DNA of 34,763 nucleotides from an uncultured Ruminococcus sp. Its GTDB lineage: Bacteria > Bacillota > Clostridia > Oscillospirales > Ruminococcaceae. The translations under genes and the position numbers were made by a program. The notes beneath the pieces were generated by a model that saw nothing but the letters and a program-made list of their open reading frames with translations, searched no databases and was not told the origin of the DNA. Position 1 is the first letter of the stretch. Each line of letters starts with the position of its first letter. Of this stretch, positions 25,257 through 32,146 are shown piece after piece. The DNA lies in contig CAMVRM010000037.1 in NCBI GenBank assembly GCA_947169885.1, forward strand, positions 1 through 34,763, written 5' to 3'.

Positions 25257-25463
25257 TCAGCCTCTTACAGCAGGATTTTCAATAAGCTTGCACTCGCCCG
25301 AAGCGAATTCGTCAACTGCCTTTTTTACAGGTCTTTCATCGAGTACTATGTGATTCTTGAAAGCATCATCAGTGATCTCTCTTGCTCTTTTAGCTACTGC
25401 CACGACCAGTGAATAGTAGCTCTCATTGTTCTTTAATATTTGGATAGCTGCGGGTCTAAGCAT
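25257..25463 (-). CDS. rpoZ: RNA polymerase omega subunit
   Basis: A 68-residue omega subunit, which binds the beta' subunit and helps RNA polymerase assembly. The start MLRPAAIQIL, then NNESYYSLVVAVAKRAREI with the conserved A-KRAR-I helix, and KPVKKAVDEF-like spacing in RPVKKAVDEFASG fit the family. I start at 25463 because GAGGTG lies seven bases before that ATG; upstream in-frame ATGs at 25481 and 25478 lie inside gmk without a ribosome site. It overlaps the gmk stop by eight bases, indicating coupling. Position after gmk is conserved across Firmicutes. Confidence 0.92.
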   Translation of the reverse strand: MLRPAAIQILKNNESYYSLVVAVAKRAREITDDAFKNHIVLDERPVKKAVDEFASGECKLIENPAVRG

Positions 25464-26094
25464 TTTCAAGCACCTCATCAATAGTCTTTTTCATTTTTTC
25501 AGCTTTGAAAGCTTCCAAGCCTTCGCCGCCGTTTTTAGCCTTTTTTATAATGTTGACCAGATCCTCAATAGCTTTGTCGAGGTCTCCGTTCACCATAACA
25601 TAATCGTATTTATAAGCCGTCTTTATGTCGGGGACGACTGTTTTGAGCCGTTCCTGTATCTGTTCTTCTGACTCATTCGAGTCGACCGCTCTGCGTCTGA
25701 GCCTGCGCTCGATAGAAGCAACGCTTGGCGGCAGAATGAACAGCGATACTGCATCGGGACGTTTTTCTTTTACCTGAAAAGCGCCCTGCGGCTCTATCTC
25801 CAACAGAACATCTTTGCCGTTTGCAAGATTTTCCTCAACAGGTATCCTGGGCGTTCCGTACCAGCCGCCGCTGAATTTTGCGTGTTCTAAGAACATATCT
25901 TCTTCGATCATGCGGTCAAATTCTTCTTTCGTCTTGAAGAAATAAGTCACGCCCTCCTGGTCGATCTCTCTGGGTTCTCTTGTCGTGCAGGAGACCGAAA
26001 CATAAACGTTCAACCGCTTTCTGAGTTCGGCTATAAGTGTTCCTTTTCCGCAGCCCGAGGGTGCGGATATTATAAACAGCTTTGCATTATTCAT
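25456..26094 (-). CDS. gmk: Guanylate kinase
   Basis: A 212-residue kinase that phosphorylates GMP to GDP. It has the P-loop SAPSGCGKGTL, the GMP-binding VSCTTREPR, and GVTYFF with the following FLEHAKFSGGWYGTP. The lid region FILPPS...RRLRRRA is also visible. The GGAGG inside the end of remA sits nine bases before the ATG at 26094. The open frame extends 45 codons upstream of it but that part is out-of-frame remA sequence and not guanylate kinase. It overlaps remA by eight bases and rpoZ by eight bases. Confidence 0.96.
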   Translation of the reverse strand: MNNAKLFIISAPSGCGKGTLIAELRKRLNVYVSVSCTTREPREIDQEGVTYFFKTKEEFDRMIEEDMFLEHAKFSGGWYGTPRIPVEENLANGKDVLLEIEPQGAFQVKEKRPDAVSLFILPPSVASIERRLRRRAVDSNESEEQIQERLKTVVPDIKTAYKYDYVMVNGDLDKAIEDLVNIIKKAKNGGEGLEAFKAEKMKKTIDEVLENA

Positions 26095-26356
26095 CGTCAT
26101 CATCCTCCATACCTTTGTCAGCCGTGTTGCCTGAACGGGCAGCAATGGTATCGGTCGAAAGTGCGGACAGTACAACATGGTCACTGTCCATGATAAGCAC
26201 TGATTTGGTCTTTCTTCCGCAGGAAGCATCGATAAGCGTGCCTCTGTCCCTTGCCTCCTGCATAAGCCTTTTGACAGGCGCAGAGTCGGGAGCGACCACT
26301 GAGATCACTCTTTCGGAAGAGACCAGATTGCCAAAACCGATATTCAAAAGCCGCAT
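26087..26356 (-). CDS. remA: RemA-like regulator (DUF370)
   Basis: An 89-residue protein of the RemA/DUF370 family, DNA-binding regulators of biofilm matrix genes and osmoprotection in B. subtilis. The start MRLLNIGFGNLVSSERVISVV, SAPVKRLMQEARDRGTLIDAS and GRKTKSVLIMDSDHVVLSAL are the family signatures. The last about 12 residues (MEDDDDE) are strongly acidic and extend past the usual end. The ribosome site is AAGGGGTG. It lies between yicC and gmk, its conserved position. The exact regulon here is unknown. Confidence 0.93.
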   Translation of the reverse strand: MRLLNIGFGNLVSSERVISVVAPDSAPVKRLMQEARDRGTLIDASCGRKTKSVLIMDSDHVVLSALSTDTIAARSGNTADKGMEDDDDE

Positions 26357-26379
26357 AGATAATTACACCCCTTGAAATA

Positions 26380-27258
26380 TCATTCAATATTCTGTATCTG
26401 TTCTCTGATTTTTTCTATCTCGCTCTTCATATCGACAACTGTTTTAGTGATGTCAAGATCGGAGCATTTTGAACCCGTGGTATTGACCTCACGGTTCATT
26501 TCCTGAACAAGAAAATCAAGTTTTCTTCCCACAGGTTCGTCCGAATTTATAAGCTGCCTGAACTGTGCGATATGGCTGTGCAGACGCACAGTTTCCTCAT
26601 CAACAGCTGTCTTTTCCGAGAAAACAGCCACTTCGGTCAGCACTCTTGAATCATCGATGTTTCTGTCACCGACAACTTCTTTTATCTTAGCGTAAAGTTT
26701 TTCCTTGTATGCTTCGTTGACTGACGGAGTTTTTTCTTCAACGAACTGTACCAGCTTTTCGATAGTGCCGAGCCTTGAAGAAATATCATCGAACATCTTT
26801 GTGCCCTCAGTCTCACGCATTTCTATGAATCTCGAAAGAGCTGTCTCAGCAGCCGCCTTGACCTGCTCCCACACAAGTTCCTCGTCCTCCTGTGTCTTAA
26901 CAACTGTGAAAAGGTCGGGAAGTCTCATGATGTCCGAAAGTTTCAGATCATCTTCAACGCCTAAGTCATCAGCCGCCGCTCTCAGAGCATCGATATATCC
27001 GTGAGCGATCTCTCGGTTGACGGTGATGTTTGCGTTAACGCCCTCTTTATTATAAATGTATACCGAGACTTCGACTTTTCCACGTGAGATCTTTCCGCCG
27101 AGAAGCGATTTCAGCTTTTCATCAAGATAGCCGTAAGCCCTTGGTGTGCGAGCCGTAAACTCATAAAATCTGTGGTTGACCGAGCGTATCTCGACCAGTA
27201 TCTCTCTCTCGGGATATTCAGCACGTTCTCTGCCGAAGCCTGTCATGGATCTGAGCAT
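26380..27258 (-). CDS. yicC: YicC family endoribonuclease
   Basis: A 292-residue protein of the YicC/YloC family, endoribonucleases linked to RNA turnover and stationary-phase survival. The N-terminus MLRSMTGFGRERAEY, the EIRSVNHRFYEFTAR strand, and the C-terminal KLDFLVQEMNREVNTTGSKC with SEIEKIREQIQNIE are diagnostic. Length is standard. GAGGGGGAT precedes the ATG. It is the first gene of the long minus-strand operon and has an excellent promoter immediately upstream. Confidence 0.95.
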   Translation of the reverse strand: MLRSMTGFGRERAEYPEREILVEIRSVNHRFYEFTARTPRAYGYLDEKLKSLLGGKISRGKVEVSVYIYNKEGVNANITVNREIAHGYIDALRAAADDLGVEDDLKLSDIMRLPDLFTVVKTQEDEELVWEQVKAAAETALSRFIEMRETEGTKMFDDISSRLGTIEKLVQFVEEKTPSVNEAYKEKLYAKIKEVVGDRNIDDSRVLTEVAVFSEKTAVDEETVRLHSHIAQFRQLINSDEPVGRKLDFLVQEMNREVNTTGSKCSDLDITKTVVDMKSEIEKIREQIQNIE

Positions 27259-27291
27259 TTTTCATCCCCCTCATGTTCATTACATCAAATT

Positions 27292-27320
27292 ATTATACCA
27301 TTTTTTGTGCGGTTTTACAA
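27292..27320 (-). promoter_or_regulatory. Sigma-A promoter of the yicC to spoVM operon
   Basis: On the - strand TTGTAA (27320-27315), a 17-base spacer and a perfect TATAAT (27297-27292) preceded by TGG. No equally good promoter was seen inside the next 13 kb, so it probably drives the whole housekeeping operon. Confidence 0.85.
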
Positions 27321-27349
27321 TACTTGTTCATACATTTTTAGTTATGTTT

Positions 27350-28009
27350 TTACTTTTTGTCAATATATATGATTATATCAGTGAGTTTTTCGGCGATAAG
27401 CAGGTGCGGCAGCTGTTCAAACTGTTCTTTTTGTGTCGAACCCGTCAGCACTGCTGCAAAATCCGTGCCTGCATTCTGCGCCGTCTGAGCATCGATAAGA
27501 TTATCACCGACATAAAGTATCTCACTTTTTTCAACATCAAGCCTTGCGATACACTCTAACAGGCTCACAGGGTCGGGCTTAGGCTTGTTCGTGTCGCCAA
27601 GTCCGACTATCACATCAACGGGCATACTTCCGACTTTTGCCTCAAAGCTTTGTTCGATGCGGTATCTCATCTTTGACGAGCATATGCCGACTTTTATGCC
27701 GTGTTCTCTGAGCCTTTTCAGACCGTCAGCCACGCCATCATAAAAGAATGTGTACTTCACCATAACATCATCAGCTTTGCGGACGTATTCTTTCCGCATC
27801 TGTTCACGCTGTTCAGCCGTAAGCTTAATGCCTGTCAGCACGTCGAAAGCATCTGTCAGCGGCATACCTATCGTGTTGTAGATAGTTCTGTCATCAGGGA
27901 CAGTGTATCCGAAATGTTCCAGCGTGTGCCTGAAACAGATTAGTATCCCTTTTGAAGAATCCGCAAGTGTCAGGTCAAAATCAAATATAACTGCTTTATA
28001 CTTTTTCAT
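27350..28009 (-). CDS. HAD superfamily hydrolase (phosphoglycolate phosphatase-like)
   Basis: A 219-residue phosphatase. HAD motif I is VIFDFDLTLADSS with the nucleophile Asp, motif II GICSSKM, motif III the Lys in TNKPKPDP, and motif IV ILYVGDNLIDAQTAQNAG. A helical cap lies between motifs I and II, as in phosphoglycolate phosphatase (Gph) and pyrophosphatase PpaX. The true substrate cannot be told. I start at ATG 28009 with GGAG five bases before; the longer reading from 28060 runs through the promoter. It stands alone between its own promoter and the next promoter. Confidence 0.88.
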   Translation of the reverse strand: MKKYKAVIFDFDLTLADSSKGILICFRHTLEHFGYTVPDDRTIYNTIGMPLTDAFDVLTGIKLTAEQREQMRKEYVRKADDVMVKYTFFYDGVADGLKRLREHGIKVGICSSKMRYRIEQSFEAKVGSMPVDVIVGLGDTNKPKPDPVSLLECIARLDVEKSEILYVGDNLIDAQTAQNAGTDFAAVLTGSTQKEQFEQLPHLLIAEKLTDIIIYIDKK

Positions 28010-28036
28010 AGTTTCTCCATAAACAAATATGTAATT

Positions 28037-28065
28037 ATTATACCACATTTTGTCTCTCAAATCAA
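28037..28065 (-). promoter_or_regulatory. Sigma-A promoter of the HAD hydrolase gene
   Basis: On the - strand TTGATT (28065-28060), a 17-base spacer and TATAAT (28042-28037) preceded by TGG (extended -10). It lies about 30 bases before the start codon at 28009. Confidence 0.8.
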
Positions 28066-28110
28066 GTGGCAGACTGATTTTGTAAACATACTGTAATCAC
28101 ATGACCGAAG

Positions 28111-28149
28111 AAAAAAACGAACCCCTGCGCTTTTTTGCGGCGCAAGGGT
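28111..28149 (-). terminator. Terminator after the 71-residue gene
   Basis: On the - strand ACCCTTGCGC (28149-28140) pairs with GCGCAGGGGT (28130-28121), ten pairs with one wobble, followed by TCGTTTTTTT. It lies eight bases after the stop codon of the small cysteine-rich gene. Confidence 0.88.
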
Positions 28150-28156
28150 CATGGTG

Positions 28157-28372
28157 TCAAATAATATCGTCTTCCTGCTGAGGAATGTCAAGCTGCTTCT
28201 TGGGAATGCGCTTGATAGGGTCGTATATCCATTTCTTGCAGGCGTAATCAGCCTCTACAAGTCCCTGCTTTTCACAGAGCACCTTGTTGCCCTCTCTTGA
28301 GCGGTTTCCGTAAAGGCAGTATGAACATGAGGGTGATATACTGTTTCCAAAATAATTCTTCTTTCTAGCCAT
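28157..28372 (-). CDS. Conserved-looking 71-residue four-cysteine protein
   Basis: A small soluble protein with Cys16 and Cys19 in CSYC, Cys33 in KVLCEKQG and Cys45 in YACKKWIYDP. The spacing C-X2-C-X13-C-X11-C suggests a small zinc-ribbon-like or iron-binding fold. A basic start (MARKKNYFG) and KWIYDPIKRIPK follow, and I recall similar small proteins from other clostridia, but no function. AAGGAGATG precedes the ATG. It has its own promoter overlapping the end of the upstream gene and its own terminator, so it is an independent unit and clearly a real gene. Confidence 0.82.
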   Translation of the reverse strand: MARKKNYFGNSISPSCSYCLYGNRSREGNKVLCEKQGLVEADYACKKWIYDPIKRIPKKQLDIPQQEDDII

Positions 28373-28422
28373 TCTAAATACATCTCCTTGAGCATAATGC
28401 CATGTCTTTTATTTGCCTTTAT

Positions 28423-28431
28423 ATTATATCA
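28423..28431 (-). promoter_or_regulatory. Extended -10 promoter overlapping the ylbJ-like stop codon
   Basis: On the - strand TGATATAAT (28431-28423): the TGA of the extended -10 is also the stop codon of the upstream membrane protein. The -35 region is poor. It would drive the 71-residue gene starting at 28372. Confidence 0.6.
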
Positions 28432-29478
28432 CATTCTATCGGAAAATGCTACCCCTTTTCTCAAAATTGTCAGAAAAATCATTATTATCAAGCAAACAGA
28501 GGGTATAAAATTGTTGAAATTGACCAAAAATATTGGCTTGGTCGAAGCTGTAACAGCCGCAGTTCCGAACAACTCCCACATTATTTTCATGATGCCTGCC
28601 GATAACGCCGCAGCCGCAGCTCTTGCTGCAAGAAACGGTCTTAGCGAAAAACGTCCGCCGACTATGACAGCCGTCTGCATAACAACACACACCCCTCCGA
28701 AAGCACCTGCCGCCGCCATGAGCGGAAGCAGTCTGTAAGGTGTGCCTTCAACCCCCGAAAGTGCCGAGATCTCCATAAACGCCATGACTGCCTGACGTGT
28801 GCTGTCCGTAAGAGCAAGTCTTGCGAAAATCGGCGAGAGCAGGCTCATGACCGCCTGAAAGAACAGTATCATGCCGCATATTCTGAATAGTGAACGCCCT
28901 GCTGATGACACGCTGTCGGGGAGCATATCAGCCGAAAAGTGCTGTTTTGTCCTGCTGTCTTTAAGTTCAACAGGGAACAGTCTGAACACCACGACCGAGA
29001 GTATCATGTTCGCCAAAATGCCTGACAAAAATATCATCATGCCGATCTTTGCCGAACCAAACACCGCAAGCCCCACCGCCGAACAGAAGAACGCAGGTCC
29101 TCCGCCGTAACAGGTACATATGAGGCGTGAGGCACTTTTCTTGTCGATATTTCCATTATCGAACATGGCACTTATCATCGAAGCCCCGACAGGAAAGCCT
29201 GCTGTATTTGAGATAAGAAAGACTGCCCCTGCGCTTTTCGGCAGTCCAAGCAGATGTGTCAGCGGTGTCAGCAGCCGTGACACAGATATGTAAGCGCCGC
29301 TTTTTATGATAAGGTCGGCGGCTGCCATAAACGCAAACAGCGAGGGTATTATGACGTTTATACAGCGGTAAAGGGCGGAGCGCATATCCTGTGTGACCTG
29401 CCCCGAACAAAGGGTCAGCAGTACTGCCGAAAAGGTCAGCACTGCTGAGACAGCTGCGTTTGTGAACTTTGATCTCAT
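28429..29478 (-). CDS. YlbJ-like sporulation integral membrane protein
   Basis: A 349-residue polytopic membrane protein with about eight to ten helices. It fits the nucleoside-recognition (gate) superfamily, YlbJ branch: IIPSLFAFMAAADLIIKSG, SNTAGFPVGASMISAMF, and CTCYGGGPAFFCSAVG are the typical segments. YlbJ is a sporulation membrane protein needed for heat-resistant spores in B. subtilis. Its ATG overlaps the sigG stop codon as ATGA, so it is translated with sigG and very likely made during sporulation. The transported molecule, if any, is unknown. Confidence 0.82.
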   Translation of the reverse strand: MRSKFTNAAVSAVLTFSAVLLTLCSGQVTQDMRSALYRCINVIIPSLFAFMAAADLIIKSGAYISVSRLLTPLTHLLGLPKSAGAVFLISNTAGFPVGASMISAMFDNGNIDKKSASRLICTCYGGGPAFFCSAVGLAVFGSAKIGMMIFLSGILANMILSVVVFRLFPVELKDSRTKQHFSADMLPDSVSSAGRSLFRICGMILFFQAVMSLLSPIFARLALTDSTRQAVMAFMEISALSGVEGTPYRLLPLMAAAGAFGGVCVVMQTAVIVGGRFSLRPFLAARAAAAALSAGIMKIMWELFGTAAVTASTKPIFLVNFNNFIPSVCLIIMIFLTILRKGVAFSDRM

Positions 29479-30251
29479 GAACTTATCTGCCTCCTGATGC
29501 TTGCGACTGCGCTTTTTTCAAGGCGTGAGACCTGTGCCTGCGAAATGCCTATCTCACGGGCTACTTCCACCTGAGTTTTGCCGTTGACGTACCTCAGTCC
29601 CAGTATCATTCGCTCACGTTCCGGGAGTTTTTTAACAGCGTCCATAACAAGCAGTTCGTTTAGTGCTGTGTCGCTGTCCGCAGGGTCGCTCACTTGGTCG
29701 AGCAGATAGAGTGTGTCTCCCGAATCTGAGTAAACAGGTTCATACAGCGACACAGGGTCAGCTGCCGATTCGAGCGCCGCCACAACTTCACTGCGCTTGA
29801 CCCCCAGTTCGTCCGCTATCTCGCCGATAGTCGGTTCACGGCTCTTTTCTGCGGTAAGGCGTTCCTTGACCTGCATCGCTCTGTAAGAAAGGTCACGAAG
29901 CGAACGGCTCACACGCACGGGGCGGTAGTCCCTAAGATGCCGTTTTATCTCGCCTAAGATAAGCGGAACGGCATAGGTCGAAAGTCTGACGTTCATCTCG
30001 GTATTGAAGTTATCCACCGCTTTGATAAGTCCGATGACCCCTACCTGAAACAGATCGTCCGACGATTCTCCACGTCCTATGAACCGCTGTAAAACGCTCA
30101 GCACCAGCCTGAGATTGCCATTTATCAGGCGCTCACGGGCGTTTTTGTCGCCGTTTTTTGCAAGCATGAGCAGATGCTTTGTCTCCTCATCGCTCAGAAG
30201 TTCCAGCCGTGAAGTGTTTATGCCGCTGATCTCGACTTTGTTGTATTGCAT
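29475..30251 (-). CDS. sigG: Forespore sigma factor SigG
   Basis: A 258-residue sigma-70 family factor for late forespore genes. The N-terminus NKVEISGINTSRLELLSDEE matches the SigG-specific start (NKVEICGVNTSKLPVL in other species) and separates it from SigF. Region 2 contains DLFQVGVIGLIKAVDNF and RLSTYAVPLILGEIKRHLRD; region 3 is about 130-175; region 4 is ERERMILGLRY with the helix-turn-helix TQVEVAREIGISQAQVSRLE. GGAGG precedes the ATG. A sigma-F-type promoter lies directly upstream. In many species sigG follows spoIIGA-sigE, which are not in this window. Confidence 0.95.
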   Translation of the reverse strand: MQYNKVEISGINTSRLELLSDEETKHLLMLAKNGDKNARERLINGNLRLVLSVLQRFIGRGESSDDLFQVGVIGLIKAVDNFNTEMNVRLSTYAVPLILGEIKRHLRDYRPVRVSRSLRDLSYRAMQVKERLTAEKSREPTIGEIADELGVKRSEVVAALESAADPVSLYEPVYSDSGDTLYLLDQVSDPADSDTALNELLVMDAVKKLPERERMILGLRYVNGKTQVEVAREIGISQAQVSRLEKSAVASIRRQISS

Positions 30252-30281
30252 TTGTTTTGTCCTCCGTGTTGTACTATTGAG

Positions 30282-30310
30282 ATTATTACCGCACAGAACA
30301 AAACTTATGC
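30282..30310 (-). promoter_or_regulatory. Sigma-F/G-type promoter of sigG
   Basis: On the - strand GCATA (30310-30306), a 15-base spacer and GGTAATAAT (30290-30282). This matches the sigma-F consensus GYATA and GGNNANANT, and sigG is known to be read by sigma-F. The predicted start is about 23 bases before the ATG. Confidence 0.75.
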
Positions 30311-30370
30311 TGAGTCACAGTCTTTGTAATAATTTCCAAATCCATTATATGCCGCCCTTATCCGAAATAT

Positions 30371-30406
30371 GAAAACACGCAGAGCCGTTTTTTCGACCCT
30401 GCGTGT
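30371..30406 (-). terminator. Terminator of htrA
   Basis: On the - strand ACACGCAGGGTCG (30406-30394) pairs with CGGCTCTGCGTGT (30387-30375) around AAAAAA, followed by TTTTC. It separates htrA from the sigG unit. Confidence 0.85.
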
Positions 30407-30444
30407 CCTCGATGATAGGAGAACCTTTAAACAGGAGGTGTGTA

Positions 30445-31818
30445 TCAATAACCGAACATACTGCCGAAGCCGCCGAATTCCTCAAAAGGATCGTAGCCGT
30501 AGCCCTGCTGACCCTGCTGTTCCTGCTGACGGGACTGCTGTTCTTCTGTTTCATTATCAGTCTCGGAAGAAGTGTTCTGCTGTTTTTCCTCAACGGTAAC
30601 AGTAACGTTCTTGTATTCGCCCTGAGAGTAAACTTTCAGTTCCAGTTTGTCGCCTGCGGCACACTTCTTGACAACTGCGATAAGGTCAGCGCTGTTGGTG
30701 ATAGTCTTGCCGTTAGCCTCGGTGATGATGTCATTAGCCTGCAAGCCTGCCTTGTCAGCAGGAGCATCCTTTGTAACAGATGCAACAGATGCACCCTTGG
30801 GAAGTCCATAGCCTGAAGCCTCATCACTGACATCGCCGACACTCACGCCGATATAGGGCTTTACAGCATATCCGTTCTCGATTATGCTTGTAACAATATC
30901 CTTAACGTTGTCTATCGGGATAGCAAAACCGATGTTGTCTATTTCAGCTTCGCTGGTGCTGCCCGAGGAGGAGTACTTGGCGTTTGTGATGCCGACAACT
31001 TCGCCGTACATATTGAACAGAGCGCCGCCCGAGTTGCCCGAGTTGATAGCGCAGTCAGTCTGGATAAGGTTCATGGTGGTGAGTGAGGTAGTTACCTGTC
31101 TGTCAAGTGCGCTCACAACGCCCGAGGTAAGGGAGAATGTCAGCTCGCCGAGAGGATTGCCGATAGCCACTACCTGATCGCCGACTGCAAGACCGTCCGA
31201 GCTGCCGAGAACAACAGGAGTAAGACCTGAAGCATCTACTTTCAATACTGCAATATCGTTGCTGTCGTCACTGCCGACAAGTTCAGCATCGTATGTAGTG
31301 CCGTCATAAGCTGTTACTTTGATAGACTCAGCACCCTCGATAACGTGATAGTTTGTGATGATGTAGCCGTCATCGCTGATGATGAAGCCTGAGCCGGAAG
31401 CCGCAGCGGTCGTCTTGTAGCCAAAGTAGTTAGTTGTAGAGATAGAAGTGGTGATGCCGACTGTGGAGTTAACGTTGTTTGCATAAACTTCGGAAGCGGT
31501 CATGAGCGTGCCCGACTTAGCCTTTGTTTCGGTAACAACTGTGTTGTTTCTTGCGGAGCTGACAAGCTGTGTGGACTTGCCGCTGTCCTCTGCCTGAGCT
31601 GTCTTTGTAACGGTGGTGTTGCTGCTGTTGTCCTTGATGAAGTATCTCAGACCTGCATAAGCGCCGCCTGCACCGACTGCGCCGCCGAATATCGAGCAGC
31701 AGATAGCAGTTGCGATGATCTTCTTTGCTGTATTATTTTTCTTAGCCTTAACAGGGACAGGGTTTACGGGAGTGTAGCCTTCATAATTTCCATTATAGTT
31801 TGTGAACTGATCTTTCAT
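30445..31818 (-). CDS. htrA: HtrA/DegP-like serine protease with PDZ domain
   Basis: A 457-residue envelope protease for misfolded proteins. A short cytoplasmic start (about 1-28) is followed by one membrane helix (about 30-55) and a linker. The trypsin-like domain (about 110-310) has the triad His in TNYHVIEG, Asp in SNDIAVLKV, Ser in NSGNSGGALF. One PDZ domain (about 325-415) begins with KPYIGVSVG and includes APADKAGLQANDIITEANG. The last about 40 residues are Gln-rich and end in an unusual Gly/Phe/Tyr segment (PFEEFGGFGSMFGY). AAGGAAG precedes the ATG. Its promoter shares a specific box with the two-component operon at 1667-1712, like the CssRS-HtrA link in B. subtilis (analogy). Confidence 0.95.
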   Translation of the reverse strand: MKDQFTNYNGNYEGYTPVNPVPVKAKKNNTAKKIIATAICCSIFGGAVGAGGAYAGLRYFIKDNSSNTTVTKTAQAEDSGKSTQLVSSARNNTVVTETKAKSGTLMTASEVYANNVNSTVGITTSISTTNYFGYKTTAAASGSGFIISDDGYIITNYHVIEGAESIKVTAYDGTTYDAELVGSDDSNDIAVLKVDASGLTPVVLGSSDGLAVGDQVVAIGNPLGELTFSLTSGVVSALDRQVTTSLTTMNLIQTDCAINSGNSGGALFNMYGEVVGITNAKYSSSGSTSEAEIDNIGFAIPIDNVKDIVTSIIENGYAVKPYIGVSVGDVSDEASGYGLPKGASVASVTKDAPADKAGLQANDIITEANGKTITNSADLIAVVKKCAAGDKLELKVYSQGEYKNVTVTVEEKQQNTSSETDNETEEQQSRQQEQQGQQGYGYDPFEEFGGFGSMFGY

Positions 31819-31880
31819 AGTGATAACTTCCTTTCTGTGTGGTTCGGTGCTTTTTAGCTCCGTTCCTTTTCTATGTCTTA

Positions 31881-31913
31881 ATTATAAAATCCGAACCTTA
31901 AAGACAGTTTAAA
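31881..31913 (-). promoter_or_regulatory. htrA promoter with CTTTAAG box shared with the two-component operon
   Basis: On the - strand CTTTAAG (31903-31897), ten bases, then TATAAT (31886-31881). TTTAAA lies one helical turn further upstream (31913-31908). No good -35 is seen. Over 27 positions it shares TCTTTAAG and ATTTTATAATTAA exactly with 1689-1715. Confidence 0.65.
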
Positions 31914-32076
31914 TTTATATGAAAACACAAGGATATTTTCTTTCACATACATTTCACACTATGATAGAATACGATAGTTTTACGATAATTGTTCACGTAT
32001 CTTACATATTCATAAGTTTCTTGATGCAAAAATAGATCTATACATTCGTCTGCCGTGAAAACTTTTCTCACAGGAC

Positions 32077-32105
32077 TTGCAAAATGTATATAGATATGGT
32101 ATAAT
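32077..32105 (+). promoter_or_regulatory. Sigma-A promoter of the Mrp gene
   Basis: TTGCAA (32077-32082), a 17-base spacer and TATAAT (32100-32105) preceded by TGG (extended -10). It lies about 40 bases before the start codon. The rest of the 328-base gap between htrA and this gene (31819-32146) holds the htrA promoter and otherwise nothing I can name. Confidence 0.8.
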
Positions 32106-32146
32106 AATATCATACCGCTTCTAGCGTTAAGAAAGGATTGAATGAT

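Noticed and set aside
26095-26229. Longer N-terminus for guanylate kinase
   Set aside because: The extra 45 codons are remA sequence read in another frame, without a ribosome site or similarity to guanylate kinase.
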